64,000 nt of DNA, taken from Paenibacillus aquistagni (GTDB taxonomy: Bacteria; Bacillota; Bacilli; Paenibacillales; Paenibacillaceae). Both the position numbers and the translations under genes were made by a program. The DNA is taken from NCBI RefSeq assembly GCF_900177815.1, contig NZ_FXAZ01000003.1, positions 1 to 64,000 on the forward strand, given 5' to 3'. The notes beneath the pieces are model-generated. The model saw only the letters and a program-made list of their open reading frames with translations. It made no database searches and was not told the origin of the DNA. Positions 21,548 to 29,888 of the stretch are shown one piece after another (position 1 is the first letter of the stretch; each line of letters starts with the position of its first letter).

Positions 21548-22711
21548 GTGAAGAGTGAACATCCGATACTCTATATGGACCATGCGGCCACCTCTTGGCC
21601 CAAGCCGGAGCAAGTCTTGGTGGCGATGGAGAAGGCCATGAGAGAGGAAGGCGCCAATCCTGGACGCGGAGGACATATGATGGCCTCTCGGGCGGGCAAG
21701 CGATTAATGAAAGCCCGCATGGCTATAGCTGAGTTGCTTCATGTGCGTAATCCGATGGATATCGCTTTTATGTTAAATACGACGATGGCGTTGAATACCG
21801 CATTGCACGGGTATCTAGAATTTGGTGATCATGTGATCGCCACATCGGTTGAACACAATTCCGTCAGTCGTCCTTTGGAATGGCTGAAGCAGGAGAAGGG
21901 AATTAATGTCACCTATATCGATACCCTTCCTTCAGGTGAAATGGACCTAAACCAATTAGAAGCAGCATGGACTGCAAAAACGAAGCTTGTCGTCTGCAAT
22001 CACAGCTCCAATGTGCTTGGTTCGATTCTGCCTATAGCAGAAATCGCCATGCTCGCGCATGACAAAGGGGCAAAAATCCTGGTGGACGCCGCGCAATCCG
22101 CAGGCTATCTGCCGCTTGATGTGGAACAGATGGGGATTGACATGCTGGCTTTTCCTGGTCACAAGGGGCTGCTCGGCCCAACAGGAACAGGGGGATTGTA
22201 TATTCATCCTGACATTGAGCTGCGGCCGCTGATGCAAGGTGGAACGGGCAGCCATTCGGATTCCGTCCAGCATCCTATAACACGGCCTGATCGATATGAG
22301 GCGGGAACACCCAACACGGTCGGAATTGCGGGGTTGGAAGCTGGCGTCAGATTCCTTCTGCATGAAACGGTCGAGAACATTTATACTAAGGAATGGACGC
22401 TGACACAGCAATTGCTGCAAGGCTTTGATGCCATGACTGGGGTCCAATGGTTGGGACCTGATATCGGTCAAGCAAGAACAGGAATTGTATCTATTACTGT
22501 AGAGGAAATGGACGCAGCTGCATGTGCCTTTCGCCTGGATCGTGAATATGGCATTGCGGTCAGGGCAGGCTACCACTGCTCGCCATTAGCCCACCAGACA
22601 GCGGGGACGCTGAATGAAGGGGCGGTTCGCTTCAGTGTTGGCTGGAATACGACAAGCGAGCATATTAATTATGCATTAGAGGCTGTCGAGCACCTATGCA
22701 AAAAAGGTTAA
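21548..22711 (+). CDS. Class V aminotransferase, cysteine desulfurase family
   Basis: 387 aa. PLP-dependent fold type I enzyme. YMDHAATSWPKP at the N-terminus, the SVEHNSVSRP region, VDAAQSAGYLPLD, and the PLP lysine in FPGHKGLLGPTGTGGLY. A Cys sits in the C-terminal RAGYHCSPLAHQTAGT loop where desulfurases have the active cysteine. It could act as a cysteine desulfurase or selenocysteine lyase-type enzyme. The exact substrate cannot be read from the sequence. GTG at 21548 is preferred over GTG at 21545 because AAGGAGGT (21534-21541) then has better spacing. Confidence 0.88.
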   Translation: MKSEHPILYMDHAATSWPKPEQVLVAMEKAMREEGANPGRGGHMMASRAGKRLMKARMAIAELLHVRNPMDIAFMLNTTMALNTALHGYLEFGDHVIATSVEHNSVSRPLEWLKQEKGINVTYIDTLPSGEMDLNQLEAAWTAKTKLVVCNHSSNVLGSILPIAEIAMLAHDKGAKILVDAAQSAGYLPLDVEQMGIDMLAFPGHKGLLGPTGTGGLYIHPDIELRPLMQGGTGSHSDSVQHPITRPDRYEAGTPNTVGIAGLEAGVRFLLHETVENIYTKEWTLTQQLLQGFDAMTGVQWLGPDIGQARTGIVSITVEEMDAAACAFRLDREYGIAVRAGYHCSPLAHQTAGTLNEGAVRFSVGWNTTSEHINYALEAVEHLCKKG

Positions 22712-22739
22712 CTTATTTGGAAGCAGGAGATTGACTTCG

Positions 22740-23255
22740 ATGAATGAACTGGTCAAAGAATGGTTGCCATTGCTTATTGTTGGCACAGCAGGTTTAACGG
22801 TACTTTTATTCATTATTGTAATGGTACAAGGTGTGAAGCTTCGCAAGATGCGACGAAGGTATGATGACATGATGAATGGGACGGGGGTTGCTAATCTGGA
22901 GGAGCTGCTTATGCAGATGAATCTAGAGGTTGAATCCATGCATGTGGAGCAGGAGAAGCAAGCCAAGCAGATGAAACAAGTGCTGGCTCGCGTGCATGAG
23001 CATGCGGCTCATCTTGGGATAGAGCGCTATAATGCGTTTGGGGAATATGGCAACAACTTAAGCTTTTCCCTCGCACTCATTAATGATGATTACAACGGCA
23101 TCGTCCTGACAGGAATTCATGGGCGCGAGCATACGTATGTTTATGCCAAGCCGGTAGAGAAGGGGCAATCCCAATATACACTGTCTCCAGAGGAACAACG
23201 TTCATTGGAGACTGCCATCTCCAAGGTGGAGGCCCACCTTCCAAAGGAAGATTAA
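22740..23255 (+). CDS. DUF4446 membrane-anchored protein
   Basis: 171 aa. One N-terminal membrane segment (PLLIVGTAGLTVLLFIIVMVQ), then a basic stretch (KLRKMRRRYDDMM), a coiled-coil-prone region (about 60-100) and a compact C-terminal domain (YNAFGEYGNNLSFSLALINDDYNGIVLTGIHGRE) characteristic of DUF4446. Function unknown; conserved in Bacillales near spo0J. The start is ATG 22740, because TTG 22731 touches the GCAGGAGA ribosome binding site. The stop overlaps the convergent yyaC stop. Confidence 0.85.
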   Translation: MNELVKEWLPLLIVGTAGLTVLLFIIVMVQGVKLRKMRRRYDDMMNGTGVANLEELLMQMNLEVESMHVEQEKQAKQMKQVLARVHEHAAHLGIERYNAFGEYGNNLSFSLALINDDYNGIVLTGIHGREHTYVYAKPVEKGQSQYTLSPEEQRSLETAISKVEAHLPKED

Positions 23256-23839
23256 GATAAGCGCGGCTGCGTAAGGGCCGTATGCAAACATTCTGCAATC
23301 TTATCCGCCATGCTCATGACGAGATGAAGGCGCGTGTTCTGTAATACAAAGTACTCCATAAAGCCTCCGATGTTGACGATGCCTGTAATATGCATATCGC
23401 CGACCGGGGGCAATTGTTTGTTTACGCCGGCACCAGGGTGAACAGGACCGGCTTGAATCTGGATATGGCCGACACTGCTGCTTTGTCCTAAGCAGGCATC
23501 GATGGCAATGGTAAATGATGCTGGGTAATTGTGCTTCAGCTCATGCAATGTATCTTGGAGGTTCATCGCGTGTACAGGCTGATGAAGGGTTCCAAGTGTG
23601 ATATACTCATTGCTGTTATACCTAGCCAAGCGTGTGCCAACGAGCGGCCCCAAACAATCTCCTGTTGAACGATCCGTCCCGATGCAGACGACGGTAATCG
23701 GTGCATCAGACTTGCACAGCTGCAGATGATCGCTTAAGGCCTTCATGATCATGAGCTCTGCATCGGGATGGTCATGTGCTATTTTTGCTGGCACAGGGTT
23801 AGGATCAGGAGAAGGTCGAAATAATGGGAATGACAGCAT
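23252..23839 (-). CDS. yyaC: YyaC-like sporulation protein, GPR-protease-like fold
   Basis: 195 aa. Contains VVCIGTDRSTGDCLGPLVGT and IAIDACLGQSSSVGHIQI, the hallmark of YyaC/GPR-related proteins found near spo0J in spore formers. Role in sporulation is by family. The biochemical activity is not established from sequence. ATG follows CGGAGG at 9 nt. It is the only minus-strand gene in this stretch, convergent with DUF4446 (stop codons overlap by 3 bp) and divergent from the DUF3343 gene. Confidence 0.85.
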   Translation of the reverse strand: MLSFPLFRPSPDPNPVPAKIAHDHPDAELMIMKALSDHLQLCKSDAPITVVCIGTDRSTGDCLGPLVGTRLARYNSNEYITLGTLHQPVHAMNLQDTLHELKHNYPASFTIAIDACLGQSSSVGHIQIQAGPVHPGAGVNKQLPPVGDMHITGIVNIGGFMEYFVLQNTRLHLVMSMADKIAECLHTALTQPRLS

Positions 23840-23961
23840 GAGCGAAGCCTCCGTTTCGATATTTTGGTACTATTTAGTATATGAATTTAGGACTAGATTT
23901 ATACGTTATGCGAATCTGCTAGCTGCTCTTAATCTAGCAGTAGAAGGAGTGCTGATCACTC

Positions 23962-24243
23962 ATGTCTATACACAGCAATGAATGCGGGATTGTGATGTCC
24001 TTTGATTCCACTCAGCAGGCCTTGCGAGCAGAGATGCTGATGGAGTATATGGACATGGAGATAGACACCTTTCCCACACCGAAGGAAATTACAGCTGGCT
24101 GTGCGTTATCCATACGTTTTGATGCAGAGTTACTCGAACAAGTAAAGCAATTGGTGCGGACAGAACATGTTGTTATCCGAGGATTATTTGAATGGGCGGA
24201 AGGTACATATCAATGTATATGGAATGGAGGAGAGGAATCGTAA
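23962..24243 (+). CDS. DUF3343 protein
   Basis: 93 aa. CGIVMSFDSTQQALRAEMLMEYMDMEIDTFPTPKEITAGCALSIRF fits DUF3343, a small family sometimes proposed as a Se/S carrier, with the conserved TAGCALSIRF segment carrying a Cys. Its position near the desulfurase-like gene is compatible with sulfur chemistry, but that is speculation. GAAGGAG lies 12 nt before the ATG, a rather long spacing. It is followed after 1 bp by the mscS gene. Confidence 0.8.
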   Translation: MSIHSNECGIVMSFDSTQQALRAEMLMEYMDMEIDTFPTPKEITAGCALSIRFDAELLEQVKQLVRTEHVVIRGLFEWAEGTYQCIWNGGEES

Positions 24244-24244
24244 C

Positions 24245-25174
24245 ATGCTACTAGCAGCTGAACCCTCAACAGAGGAAACATTAGAGCAAACATTTACTAT
24301 TTTTGAAAAATGGAAAAACAGCATGTGGGAGTGGATGACCGACTCCAACACATGGGAAATGCTAATGTTTAATACGATCAAGATCTTATTCATTATTCTG
24401 GTGACACGCATCCTTATACGGGTCATTCACGGCATGATCAATCGTGCGATGGCAGCAAAGGAACATAAACGAGTGAACATGAACCCTCGCAGGCTTGTTA
24501 CCGTTGGGAAACTGCTTAAGAACATCGTGTCGCTGTCGTTGAACTTCATTATGATTCTCGTGATCTTATCGATCTTTCATATTAATCTTGCACCATTGAT
24601 TGCAGGTGCGGGGGTTGTCGGACTAGCCGTTGGTTTTGGTGCCCAAAGTCTAGTCAAAGATGTAATGACGGGCTTCTTTATCGTTTTTGAGGATCAATTC
24701 GCGGTAGGGGATGTCATTCAAGCTGGACAATCGCTAGGAACAGTAGAAATGATCGGGCTTCGTTCTACGCGTATTGTAAGCTGGACGGGAGAGGTTCATA
24801 TCATCCCGAACGGCTCCATCAATGAAGTGACCAATTATTCGCTTAATAATTCGATTGCTGTGGTAGACATGTCTGTCTCCTATGAGTCCGATGTCGAGAA
24901 GGTAACAGCTGTCATTGAGGAAACGCTGCAAACCTTGCCTGAGCGCTATGAGGATGTCGTTGCTCCACCTGCGGTGCTGGGCATTCAGAATATGGGCGCC
25001 TCCGATGTTGTCATTCGTGTAACGGCTGAATGCAAGCCCTATACACAAGCTGGGGTTGGGCGTATGATTAAGAAAGAACTCAAGAAGGCATTTGACGAGC
25101 AAGGCATCGAAATTCCATATCCGCGCTTGGTCACTTTCCAGCGTGAAGAAGGAGGCAAGGCAAGTGGAGTCTAA
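24245..25174 (+). CDS. Small-conductance mechanosensitive channel, MscS family
   Basis: 309 aa. Membrane channel that opens under osmotic downshock. About three N-terminal membrane segments (FNTIKILFIILVTRILIRVI; LNFIMILVILSIFHINLAPLI; the Gly/Ala-rich pore helix AGAGVVGLAVGFGAQSLVKD). Then the family signature VMTGFFIVFEDQFAVGDVI and a cytoplasmic beta/alpha-beta domain. It corresponds to the YkuT type of Bacillus. ATG 24245 follows GGAGGAGAGG. It overlaps the DUF951 gene by 11 bp. Confidence 0.92.
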   Translation: MLLAAEPSTEETLEQTFTIFEKWKNSMWEWMTDSNTWEMLMFNTIKILFIILVTRILIRVIHGMINRAMAAKEHKRVNMNPRRLVTVGKLLKNIVSLSLNFIMILVILSIFHINLAPLIAGAGVVGLAVGFGAQSLVKDVMTGFFIVFEDQFAVGDVIQAGQSLGTVEMIGLRSTRIVSWTGEVHIIPNGSINEVTNYSLNNSIAVVDMSVSYESDVEKVTAVIEETLQTLPERYEDVVAPPAVLGIQNMGASDVVIRVTAECKPYTQAGVGRMIKKELKKAFDEQGIEIPYPRLVTFQREEGGKASGV

Positions 25175-25364
25175 GAACTTCCAATTGGGAGACATTGTGA
25201 TGATGAAGAAGCCGCATCCTTGTGGAACGAATGAGATGGAGATCATTCGCATGGGGATGGATATTCGGATTAAGTGTGTAGGCTGCAAGCACAGTGTGCT
25301 TCTTCCACGAGCAAAGTTTGAAAAGAGCATGAAAAAGGTGCTTCGATCGGCAGCAGCCGATTGA
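25164..25364 (+). CDS. DUF951 protein
   Basis: 66 aa from GTG 25164 (VESKNFQLGDIVMMKKPHPCGTNEMEIIRMGMDIRIKCVGC). The KKPHPCG and IRIKCxGC motifs define DUF951, a small conserved Firmicutes protein of unknown function, possibly a metal-binding beta-barrel. GAAGGAGG lies 8 nt before the GTG, inside the mscS coding end. Confidence 0.85.
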   Translation: MESKNFQLGDIVMMKKPHPCGTNEMEIIRMGMDIRIKCVGCKHSVLLPRAKFEKSMKKVLRSAAAD

Positions 25365-25427
25365 AGAAAAGATACGAATAGAAGCTCTGTTGTAAGCAAG
25401 GGAGCAGCGATTGACATCATAAAAAAG

Positions 25428-25471
25428 CGGCTGTTTGGGAGAGAGCAATACTGTCCAGACAGCCGTATTTT
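25428..25471 (+). terminator. Terminator after the mscS-DUF951 unit
   Basis: CGGCTGTTTGG (25428-25438) pairs with CCAGACAGCCG (25455-25465, one G-T pair) followed by TATTTTG. The A-run on the other side would also make it work leftward. Confidence 0.75.
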
Positions 25472-25574
25472 GTTGGCTTGCACCAAGGCTCTCTTTTAAC
25501 AAAAAGGTATGTGAAAAGTGAAAAGTTGTCCTATTGCATCCCACACTCTTATATGCTACAATCAGTTATGCTGC

Positions 25575-25665
25575 GGAAAGGTACCCAAGTGGTCCAAGGG
25601 GGTTGACTCGAAATCAACTAGGCGTCGCGAGGCGTGCGTGGGTTCGAATCCCACCCTTTCCGCCA
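25575..25665 (+). tRNA. tRNA-Ser (anticodon CGA, reads UCG)
   Basis: Acceptor GGAAAGG / CCTTTCC, discriminator G and encoded CCA (25663-25665). The anticodon stem TTGA / TCAA encloses the loop CTCGAAA with anticodon CGA. A long variable arm (AGGCGTCGCGAGGCGTGC region) and TTCGAAT T-loop are present, as expected for a class II tRNA-Ser. Confidence 0.97.
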
Positions 25666-25747
25666 CCATTTAACTTTGCATGGTAGTACCTTGTCCGGCA
25701 TGCCCGAACAGAATCTAGAAGATTCATACATCCCATAGTCATTCATG

Positions 25748-25781
25748 ATGCTTCCTGCGAGCGATTGCAGGAAGCATTTTT
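25748..25781 (+). terminator. Terminator after tRNA-Ser
   Basis: Perfect 11-bp stem ATGCTTCCTGC / GCAGGAAGCAT (25748-25777) followed by TTTTT. Confidence 0.9.
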
Positions 25782-25810
25782 GTTTACCCTAATACCATTT
25801 ATAAGGTAGG

Positions 25811-25920
25811 TCATAGAACAAATAGACCGCCCCTCAGACTGAGCTGCACCTCGAATTGTTAGACACGATCTAACAATTCGGGTCACTTCAGACATGGTAT
25901 GCGGTCTATTTGTATGACTA
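25811..25920. repeat. 110-bp nested palindrome
   Basis: The outer arms GTCATA-(GA)-ACAAATAGACCGC (about 25810-25830) and GCGGTCTATTTGTATGAC (25901-25918) are inverted copies with a two-base bulge. The inner arms CGAATTGTTAGA and TCTAACAATTCG (25852-25880) form a perfect 12-bp hairpin with a 5-base loop. It has no coding capacity and no U-run. It resembles a small palindromic mobile repeat of the MITE or REP type, but copies elsewhere cannot be checked here. Confidence 0.6.
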
Positions 25921-26013
25921 CTGTCTAGCTAACGCTCTCATAGCGGCTATATCGAAGAGTCGTGCTCGCGCACGGCTCTATTTCTATTTAATAAGTTGCT
26001 ATAGTGGATGTTT

Positions 26014-26256
26014 CTATCCGAATAAAATATCGAGAACCGTTCCGAGCTGGCCTCTAGATTTGCCTTCCAGAATCGATGGGTTATACACCTCGACAAATCC
26101 ACATGTCTCACAGGATACAAACAAAAAATGATTATGCTGGATATCAAACATTTTGCTAAGTCCAGTCCCTGTCATTGCCAATTCCTTGGTTCGGCAAGTA
26201 TGTCCACCGCATTTGGAGCATTTAAAACGCTCTTGAATGGCATCTTCTACTCTCAT
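26014..26256 (-). CDS. Small zinc-ribbon protein
   Basis: 80 aa from the ATG at 26256. Two cysteine pairs, CSKCGGHTC and CETCGF, make a zinc ribbon. The rest is FDIQHNHFLFVSCETCGFVEVYNPS. It looks like the nucleic-acid-binding zinc-ribbon proteins common in Firmicutes. No specific role can be named. AAAGGA lies 9 nt before ATG 26256. The ATG at 26265 abuts it and is less likely. Confidence 0.8.
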   Translation of the reverse strand: MRVEDAIQERFKCSKCGGHTCRTKELAMTGTGLSKMFDIQHNHFLFVSCETCGFVEVYNPSILEGKSRGQLGTVLDILFG

Positions 26257-26514
26257 AGTTATCATTCCTTTCTTAGACGGTAATAATAGGTAATACGTAA
26301 TAACTCTTCATTTGATTCGTGCAATCTATTGGAAATGGTGCCATCAAAGGGAAGTGTTAGATATGAAGTTGGGCAACAATCCTTTTATTAAATAAGAAGC
26401 AGGGCTGTCTGCGCTTAACGCCGGGAGAAAGGATATGAACCGCTTCGCTTCTGTGTGCATAGGAATACATATGACATGAATGAACCATACGGGCTCCTGA
26501 AGGAAGGTGAGAGG

Positions 26515-26898
26515 ATGAAGTGGAATTTGTTTTTGCTGGTGCTGGGCCTGATCTTTGCTTTTATTTCTAAAGAAATACCGATATGGGCGCCTCAGTGGAC
26601 ATGGGTTGGGCAACTGCTCGTCTATCTTGCTTCAGCAACACTAATCCTAGCTTTATTGCTGTCCATGCCTATTTATACGGATATGCTGTATCAAAAGAAA
26701 TCTAGAAATAAAGCGCTTTTTATTGGGCTGTTATCCATGACCACCTTCGTCTCCTTCCAATTCAGCATGGTCCATGCCACGGAGCAGGATTGGCTCTTGT
26801 CTGGAAGCGGGGGAATCGTGTTTTTCTTGGCTGGAAGCGGGCTCATTCGATTAATTAGTGTGCCGAAATCCGCCTATGAGGAACAAGAGAAGATGTAG
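26515..26898 (+). CDS. Hypothetical membrane protein
   Basis: 127 aa, not recognised. Four hydrophobic segments: LFLLVLGLIFAFISK, VGQLLVYLASATLILALLLS, ALFIGLLSMTTFVSFQFSM and GGIVFFLAGSGLIRLI. A short charged tail follows (YEEQEKM). ATG 26515 is preceded by AAGGAAGGTGAGAGG. An upstream in-frame start at 26455 has no ribosome binding site. It is a monocistronic gene between the zinc-ribbon gene and a bidirectional terminator. Confidence 0.7.
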   Translation: MKWNLFLLVLGLIFAFISKEIPIWAPQWTWVGQLLVYLASATLILALLLSMPIYTDMLYQKKSRNKALFIGLLSMTTFVSFQFSMVHATEQDWLLSGSGGIVFFLAGSGLIRLISVPKSAYEEQEKM

Positions 26899-27001
26899 GG
26901 GAATGAAATGTAATGATCGTCATGAAGAAAGAAGATAACATAACGGTCTCAAAGGGTTAGTGGGTTACGTTAGGCGGTTAAAAAGCTTATTTCTCATAAT
27001 G

Positions 27002-27030
27002 AAAAGACCTCGCCTAAACGAGGTCTTTTT
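27002..27030. terminator. Bidirectional terminator
   Basis: AAAAGACCTCG CCTAAA CGAGGTCTTTTT: a perfect stem with A- and T-runs on both sides. It serves the membrane-protein gene on plus and the yjzC transcript with its 3' region on minus. Confidence 0.9.
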
Positions 27031-27250
27031 CTGGTTGACGGTGCGTTATTCTGACAACTTTTCCTTATCGCATTCTGAATGAGCTTGGATCTTCTTCATG
27101 AGCTGTTCTCATGAATGCGTGTGTTTAGACAAGCTTGTCTTTAGCACAACCCCTCGCTTTTCTTCATGTTCTAAGATTTGGTTAGTCAAACTCACTTGGT
27201 ACAAACACTCCACTGTTCAATGGAACGACACCTCGCTTGCACCGTCAGTG
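27031..27250 (-). ncRNA. Candidate structured RNA or structured 3' region
   Basis: About 215 nt without a gene, bounded by TGACGGTGC (minus, 5' end, plus 27239-27247) and its complement GCACCGTCA (plus 27036-27044), which can close one domain. Inside, on the minus strand, are the perfect 8-bp hairpin TTCATGAG-AACAG-CTCATGAA, an enclosing GCATTC / GAATGC pair, and AGACAAGCTTGTCT flanked by TGTG / CACA. A strong terminator follows immediately. It could be a free small RNA (a 6S-like shape is conceivable) or the 3' UTR of yjzC. The family is not identified. Confidence 0.4.
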
Positions 27251-27299
27251 ATTATTATGGTCTCGCAGCCGTGACTTTATACATGCCTAGCGAAAAAAA

Positions 27300-27494
27300 T
27301 TAGTGCGTCAAAGCGTGGGATTTTTTCTTCCACTTGCGGTCCTTGTTCGTCGTTTCAGGGAAACGCTCCCCTTTTTTGAGCTTGATTTGCTTTGGATTCA
27401 TAATTTCGGTGTGGAAGCTTTTCTCGCCAACCTCCATATAAATGGCATCATTGGGAGCGCGATCTCCAGGATTATATTCTGAACGTTCACCCAT
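27300..27494 (-). CDS. YjzC-like small protein
   Basis: 64 aa, MGERSEYNPGDRAPNDAIYMEVGEKSFHTEI, then a basic C-terminus with KKGERFPETTNKDRKW. The GxxAPNxAIYxEVGE and FPETTNxxRxW motifs match the YjzC family of small Bacillales proteins of unknown function. Strong ribosome binding site AGGAGGT, 8 nt before the ATG. Confidence 0.82.
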   Translation of the reverse strand: MGERSEYNPGDRAPNDAIYMEVGEKSFHTEIMNPKQIKLKKGERFPETTNKDRKWKKKSHALTH

Positions 27495-27610
27495 GCTGAG
27501 TTACCTCCTGCTGAGAACTGTATTAGACTTGCAAAGTGTAGTGTGTGTTTATCGAATCCACTCTATAAGTAACAACTAATGTCATTTCAGAACGTGGAAG
27601 CGGCTTATGG

Positions 27611-27720
27611 TTGCGTCTTGCGTCAAGTTTTGTTATATTATCTTAGTGCGAGTTTGTAGGCTCGCGCTCCTTGCTCTTGACCATAGATCAAGGGCCAATG
27701 TCCATAAGGAGGTGAAAGAT
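27611..27720 (+). promoter_or_regulatory. rpsF promoter and structured leader
   Basis: TTGCGT (27611-27616), 17 bp, TATATT (27634-27639) predicts transcription from about 27646. The leader starts with hairpin GTGCGAG / CTCGCGC (27646-27667), then GCTCTTGA / TCAAGGGC (27673-27695), just before AAGGAGGTG. rpsF leaders in many bacteria bind the S6:S18 complex. Whether this one carries that motif is not clear. Confidence 0.5.
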
Positions 27721-28005
27721 ATGCGCAAGTACGAATTGATGTACATTCTTCGTCCAGACTTGGAGCAAGATGTGGTTACAGCTACTGTTGAGAAGTTCCA
27801 AGGCGTCATCTCTAACGGCGGTGAAATTACAAAGCATGATGTGATGGGTAAACGCCGTCTTGCGTACGAGATCAAGAAATTCCGTGATGGTTTCTATGTG
27901 TTGGTTAACTTCACAGCAGAACCAGCAGTTGTAGCGGAAGTTGACCGTCAGCTTAAGATTGCTGATGAAGTCATTCGTCATCTCGTCGTAAACGATGTGG
28001 CTTAA
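27721..28005 (+). CDS. rpsF: 30S ribosomal protein S6
   Basis: 94 aa, MRKYELMYILRPDLEQDVVTATVEKF through to EVIRHLVVNDVA, standard S6. The start is ATG 27721 directly after AAGGAGGTGAAAGAT. The longer upstream frame lies in the leader. First gene of the conserved rpsF-ssb-rpsR operon. Confidence 0.98.
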   Translation: MRKYELMYILRPDLEQDVVTATVEKFQGVISNGGEITKHDVMGKRRLAYEIKKFRDGFYVLVNFTAEPAVVAEVDRQLKIADEVIRHLVVNDVA

Positions 28006-28048
28006 TGCCAATCATGAATTGTAATGCAGTTGTCGAAGGAGGGATACG

Positions 28049-28555
28049 ATGTTAAATCGCGTGATCTTGATTGGTCGTCTGACAAAGGACCCTGAATTAC
28101 GCTATACACCTGCAGGAGTTGCGGTAACGCAATTTACCCTTGCAGTGGACAGACCGTTCTCCAGCCAAGGCGGAGAGCGTGAGGCGGATTTCATTCCGGT
28201 AGTCACTTGGAGGCAGTTAGCAGAGACTTGTGCCAATTATTTGCGCAAAGGTCGTCTGACAGCTGTAGAAGGACGTATTCAGGTGCGAAATTATGAGAAT
28301 AACGAAGGTCGTCGTGTATACGTGACAGAAGTTATTGCGGATAATGTTCGTTTCTTGGAATCCAATCGTGATAGCGGAGGCTATCGTGACGATATGGGTG
28401 GTGGCAGTGGTGGCGCTAATGCTAATTATGGTGCTCCATCCGGCAACTCTAACGCACGCAGCAATAACTCCAGCTATTCTCGCGGACCATCAGCGGATCC
28501 GTTCTCTGACGACGGCAAACCGATTGATATATCGGATGATGATTTGCCATTCTAA
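28049..28555 (+). CDS. ssb: Single-stranded DNA-binding protein
   Basis: 168 aa. OB-fold domain at residues 1-110 ([35 protein letters not shown]). A Gly/Ser/Asn-rich disordered linker follows. The acidic tip DISDDDLPF is the docking tail for replication and repair partners. Ribosome binding site GAAGGAGGG. It sits between rpsF and rpsR as in other Firmicutes. Confidence 0.98.
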   Translation: MLNRVILIGRLTKDPELRYTPAGVAVTQFTLAVDRPFSSQGGEREADFIPVVTWRQLAETCANYLRKGRLTAVEGRIQVRNYENNEGRRVYVTEVIADNVRFLESNRDSGGYRDDMGGGSGGANANYGAPSGNSNARSNNSSYSRGPSADPFSDDGKPIDISDDDLPF

Positions 28556-28600
28556 GCATCGCTTAGAACTTGGAATTCTTAAACAAAGGAGTTGAACACT

Positions 28601-28876
28601 ATGAGCACAAGACCAAACGAAGGTGCAGAGCGCAGCGAGCGTAAATTCAACGGTCGTCGTGGACGCAACAAGCGTCGTAAAGTTTGCTATTTCACTGCAA
28701 ACAAAATTCAACACATCGACTACAAAGATATTGACTTGTTGAAAAAGTTCATCAGCGAGCGCGGCAAAATCTTGCCACGTCGTGTAACTGGAACAAGCGC
28801 GAAATATCAACGTATGTTGACGATCGCAATCAAGCGTTCCCGTCAAGTAGCATTGTTGCCTTACACTACGGAGTAA
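28601..28876 (+). CDS. rpsR: 30S ribosomal protein S18
   Basis: 91 aa, [35 protein letters not shown] with [23 protein letters not shown], typical S18. CYFT is the Cys-containing form. ATG 28601 lies 9 nt after AAAGGAG. The TTG at 28592 touches that ribosome binding site. Confidence 0.97.
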   Translation: MSTRPNEGAERSERKFNGRRGRNKRRKVCYFTANKIQHIDYKDIDLLKKFISERGKILPRRVTGTSAKYQRMLTIAIKRSRQVALLPYTTE

Positions 28877-28889
28877 GGTTCATATAGAG

Positions 28890-28922
28890 AAGCAGTCAAG
28901 AGTTGATCTTGGCTGCTTTTTT
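28890..28922 (+). terminator. Terminator of the rpsF-ssb-rpsR operon
   Basis: AAGCAGTCAAG pairs with CTTGGCTGCTT (28890-28917, one G-T pair) followed by TTTTTT. Confidence 0.9.
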
Positions 28923-29131
28923 ATATGCATGAAAAGGTTTATTTAGGTGTAAAATCCATTCGCTATGCCTAAATATTTACATATGACATTTTGTTATTTT
29001 ATTTTTAGGTGCATTCCTTGTAAAATAAACAAGTATCTTTATTCCTAGATCTCACAACCCTGTCATACGAGTCCTACAGATAAAATGGCCCACGATTGCT
29101 CATCCTACACCTATGTAGGAGGAGAGAAGCC

Positions 29132-29827
29132 ATGTATGAATTGGTTTATATGGTCGTAAGGACCTGGCTTGCGATGGCTGTGCTGTTGTTTATGACGAAG
29201 TTCCTCGGCAAGCGGCAGGTATCCCAGCTGTCCTTGTTCGAGTATATGACCGGATTGACCGTAGGCAGTATGATTGCTGCGATTGCGCAGAGCCCGATTG
29301 ATAACTGGATGCCAGGCTTTATTCCTCTTCTCGTATGGGTGATTACTTCCTTCGCCTTGGCCTGGGCGCAGCTGAAGAGCAAACGATTTCGAGACCTGAT
29401 GGAAAGCAAGGGAACGGTTATTATCAAGCGGGGGCGGCTCTTGGAACATAATATGCGCAAGGAGCGTTTAACCATTGATGAGCTGATGACACAGCTTCGC
29501 AATCATAATGCTTTTCAATTATCCGATGTGGAATTTGCCATCATGGAACCGACTGGCGATATTAATGTGATGCTGAAGCAAGAGCATCGGCCTCTAACCT
29601 TAAGCAGGATGCAAGCCGGGCTTAGGCAAGAACAGGAGTCGATCATTGTGTTGATGGATGGTGAGATATTAGAAACAGAGCTCAAACATATAGAAAAAGA
29701 TGCTGCATGGCTAAAAGATGAGCTGCACAAAAGGGGACTAATGGAGAAAGATGTGTTTGTCGCAGAGGTGAATGCCAAGCACGAATTATTTATTGATTTG
29801 TATAAAAATAAGGGTCAAATCACATAG
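29132..29827 (+). CDS. DUF421 membrane protein (YetF/YrbG type)
   Basis: 231 aa. Three N-terminal membrane segments (about 5-80), with the family stretch FLGKRQVSQLSLFEYMTGLTVGSMIAAIAQSP. A cytoplasmic domain carries KGTVIIKRGRLLEHNMRKERLTIDELMTQLRNHN and LSDVEFAIMEPTGDINVMLK. YetF-type proteins occur in spore formers and are linked to spore or envelope stress traits. The precise role here is unknown. ATG 29132 follows AGGAGGAG. An upstream TTG-initiated extension is not needed. Confidence 0.85.
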   Translation: MYELVYMVVRTWLAMAVLLFMTKFLGKRQVSQLSLFEYMTGLTVGSMIAAIAQSPIDNWMPGFIPLLVWVITSFALAWAQLKSKRFRDLMESKGTVIIKRGRLLEHNMRKERLTIDELMTQLRNHNAFQLSDVEFAIMEPTGDINVMLKQEHRPLTLSRMQAGLRQEQESIIVLMDGEILETELKHIEKDAAWLKDELHKRGLMEKDVFVAEVNAKHELFIDLYKNKGQIT

Positions 29828-29888
29828 CATCATAAGCAGGTATTGATGTGTCATTTGTAATTATTATTAGGGGAAGAAGTGAATCATT

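Noticed and set aside
21956-22576. 206-codon minus-strand open frame over the class V aminotransferase
   Set aside because: Antisense shadow without ribosome binding site. The plus-strand product has clear PLP-enzyme motifs.
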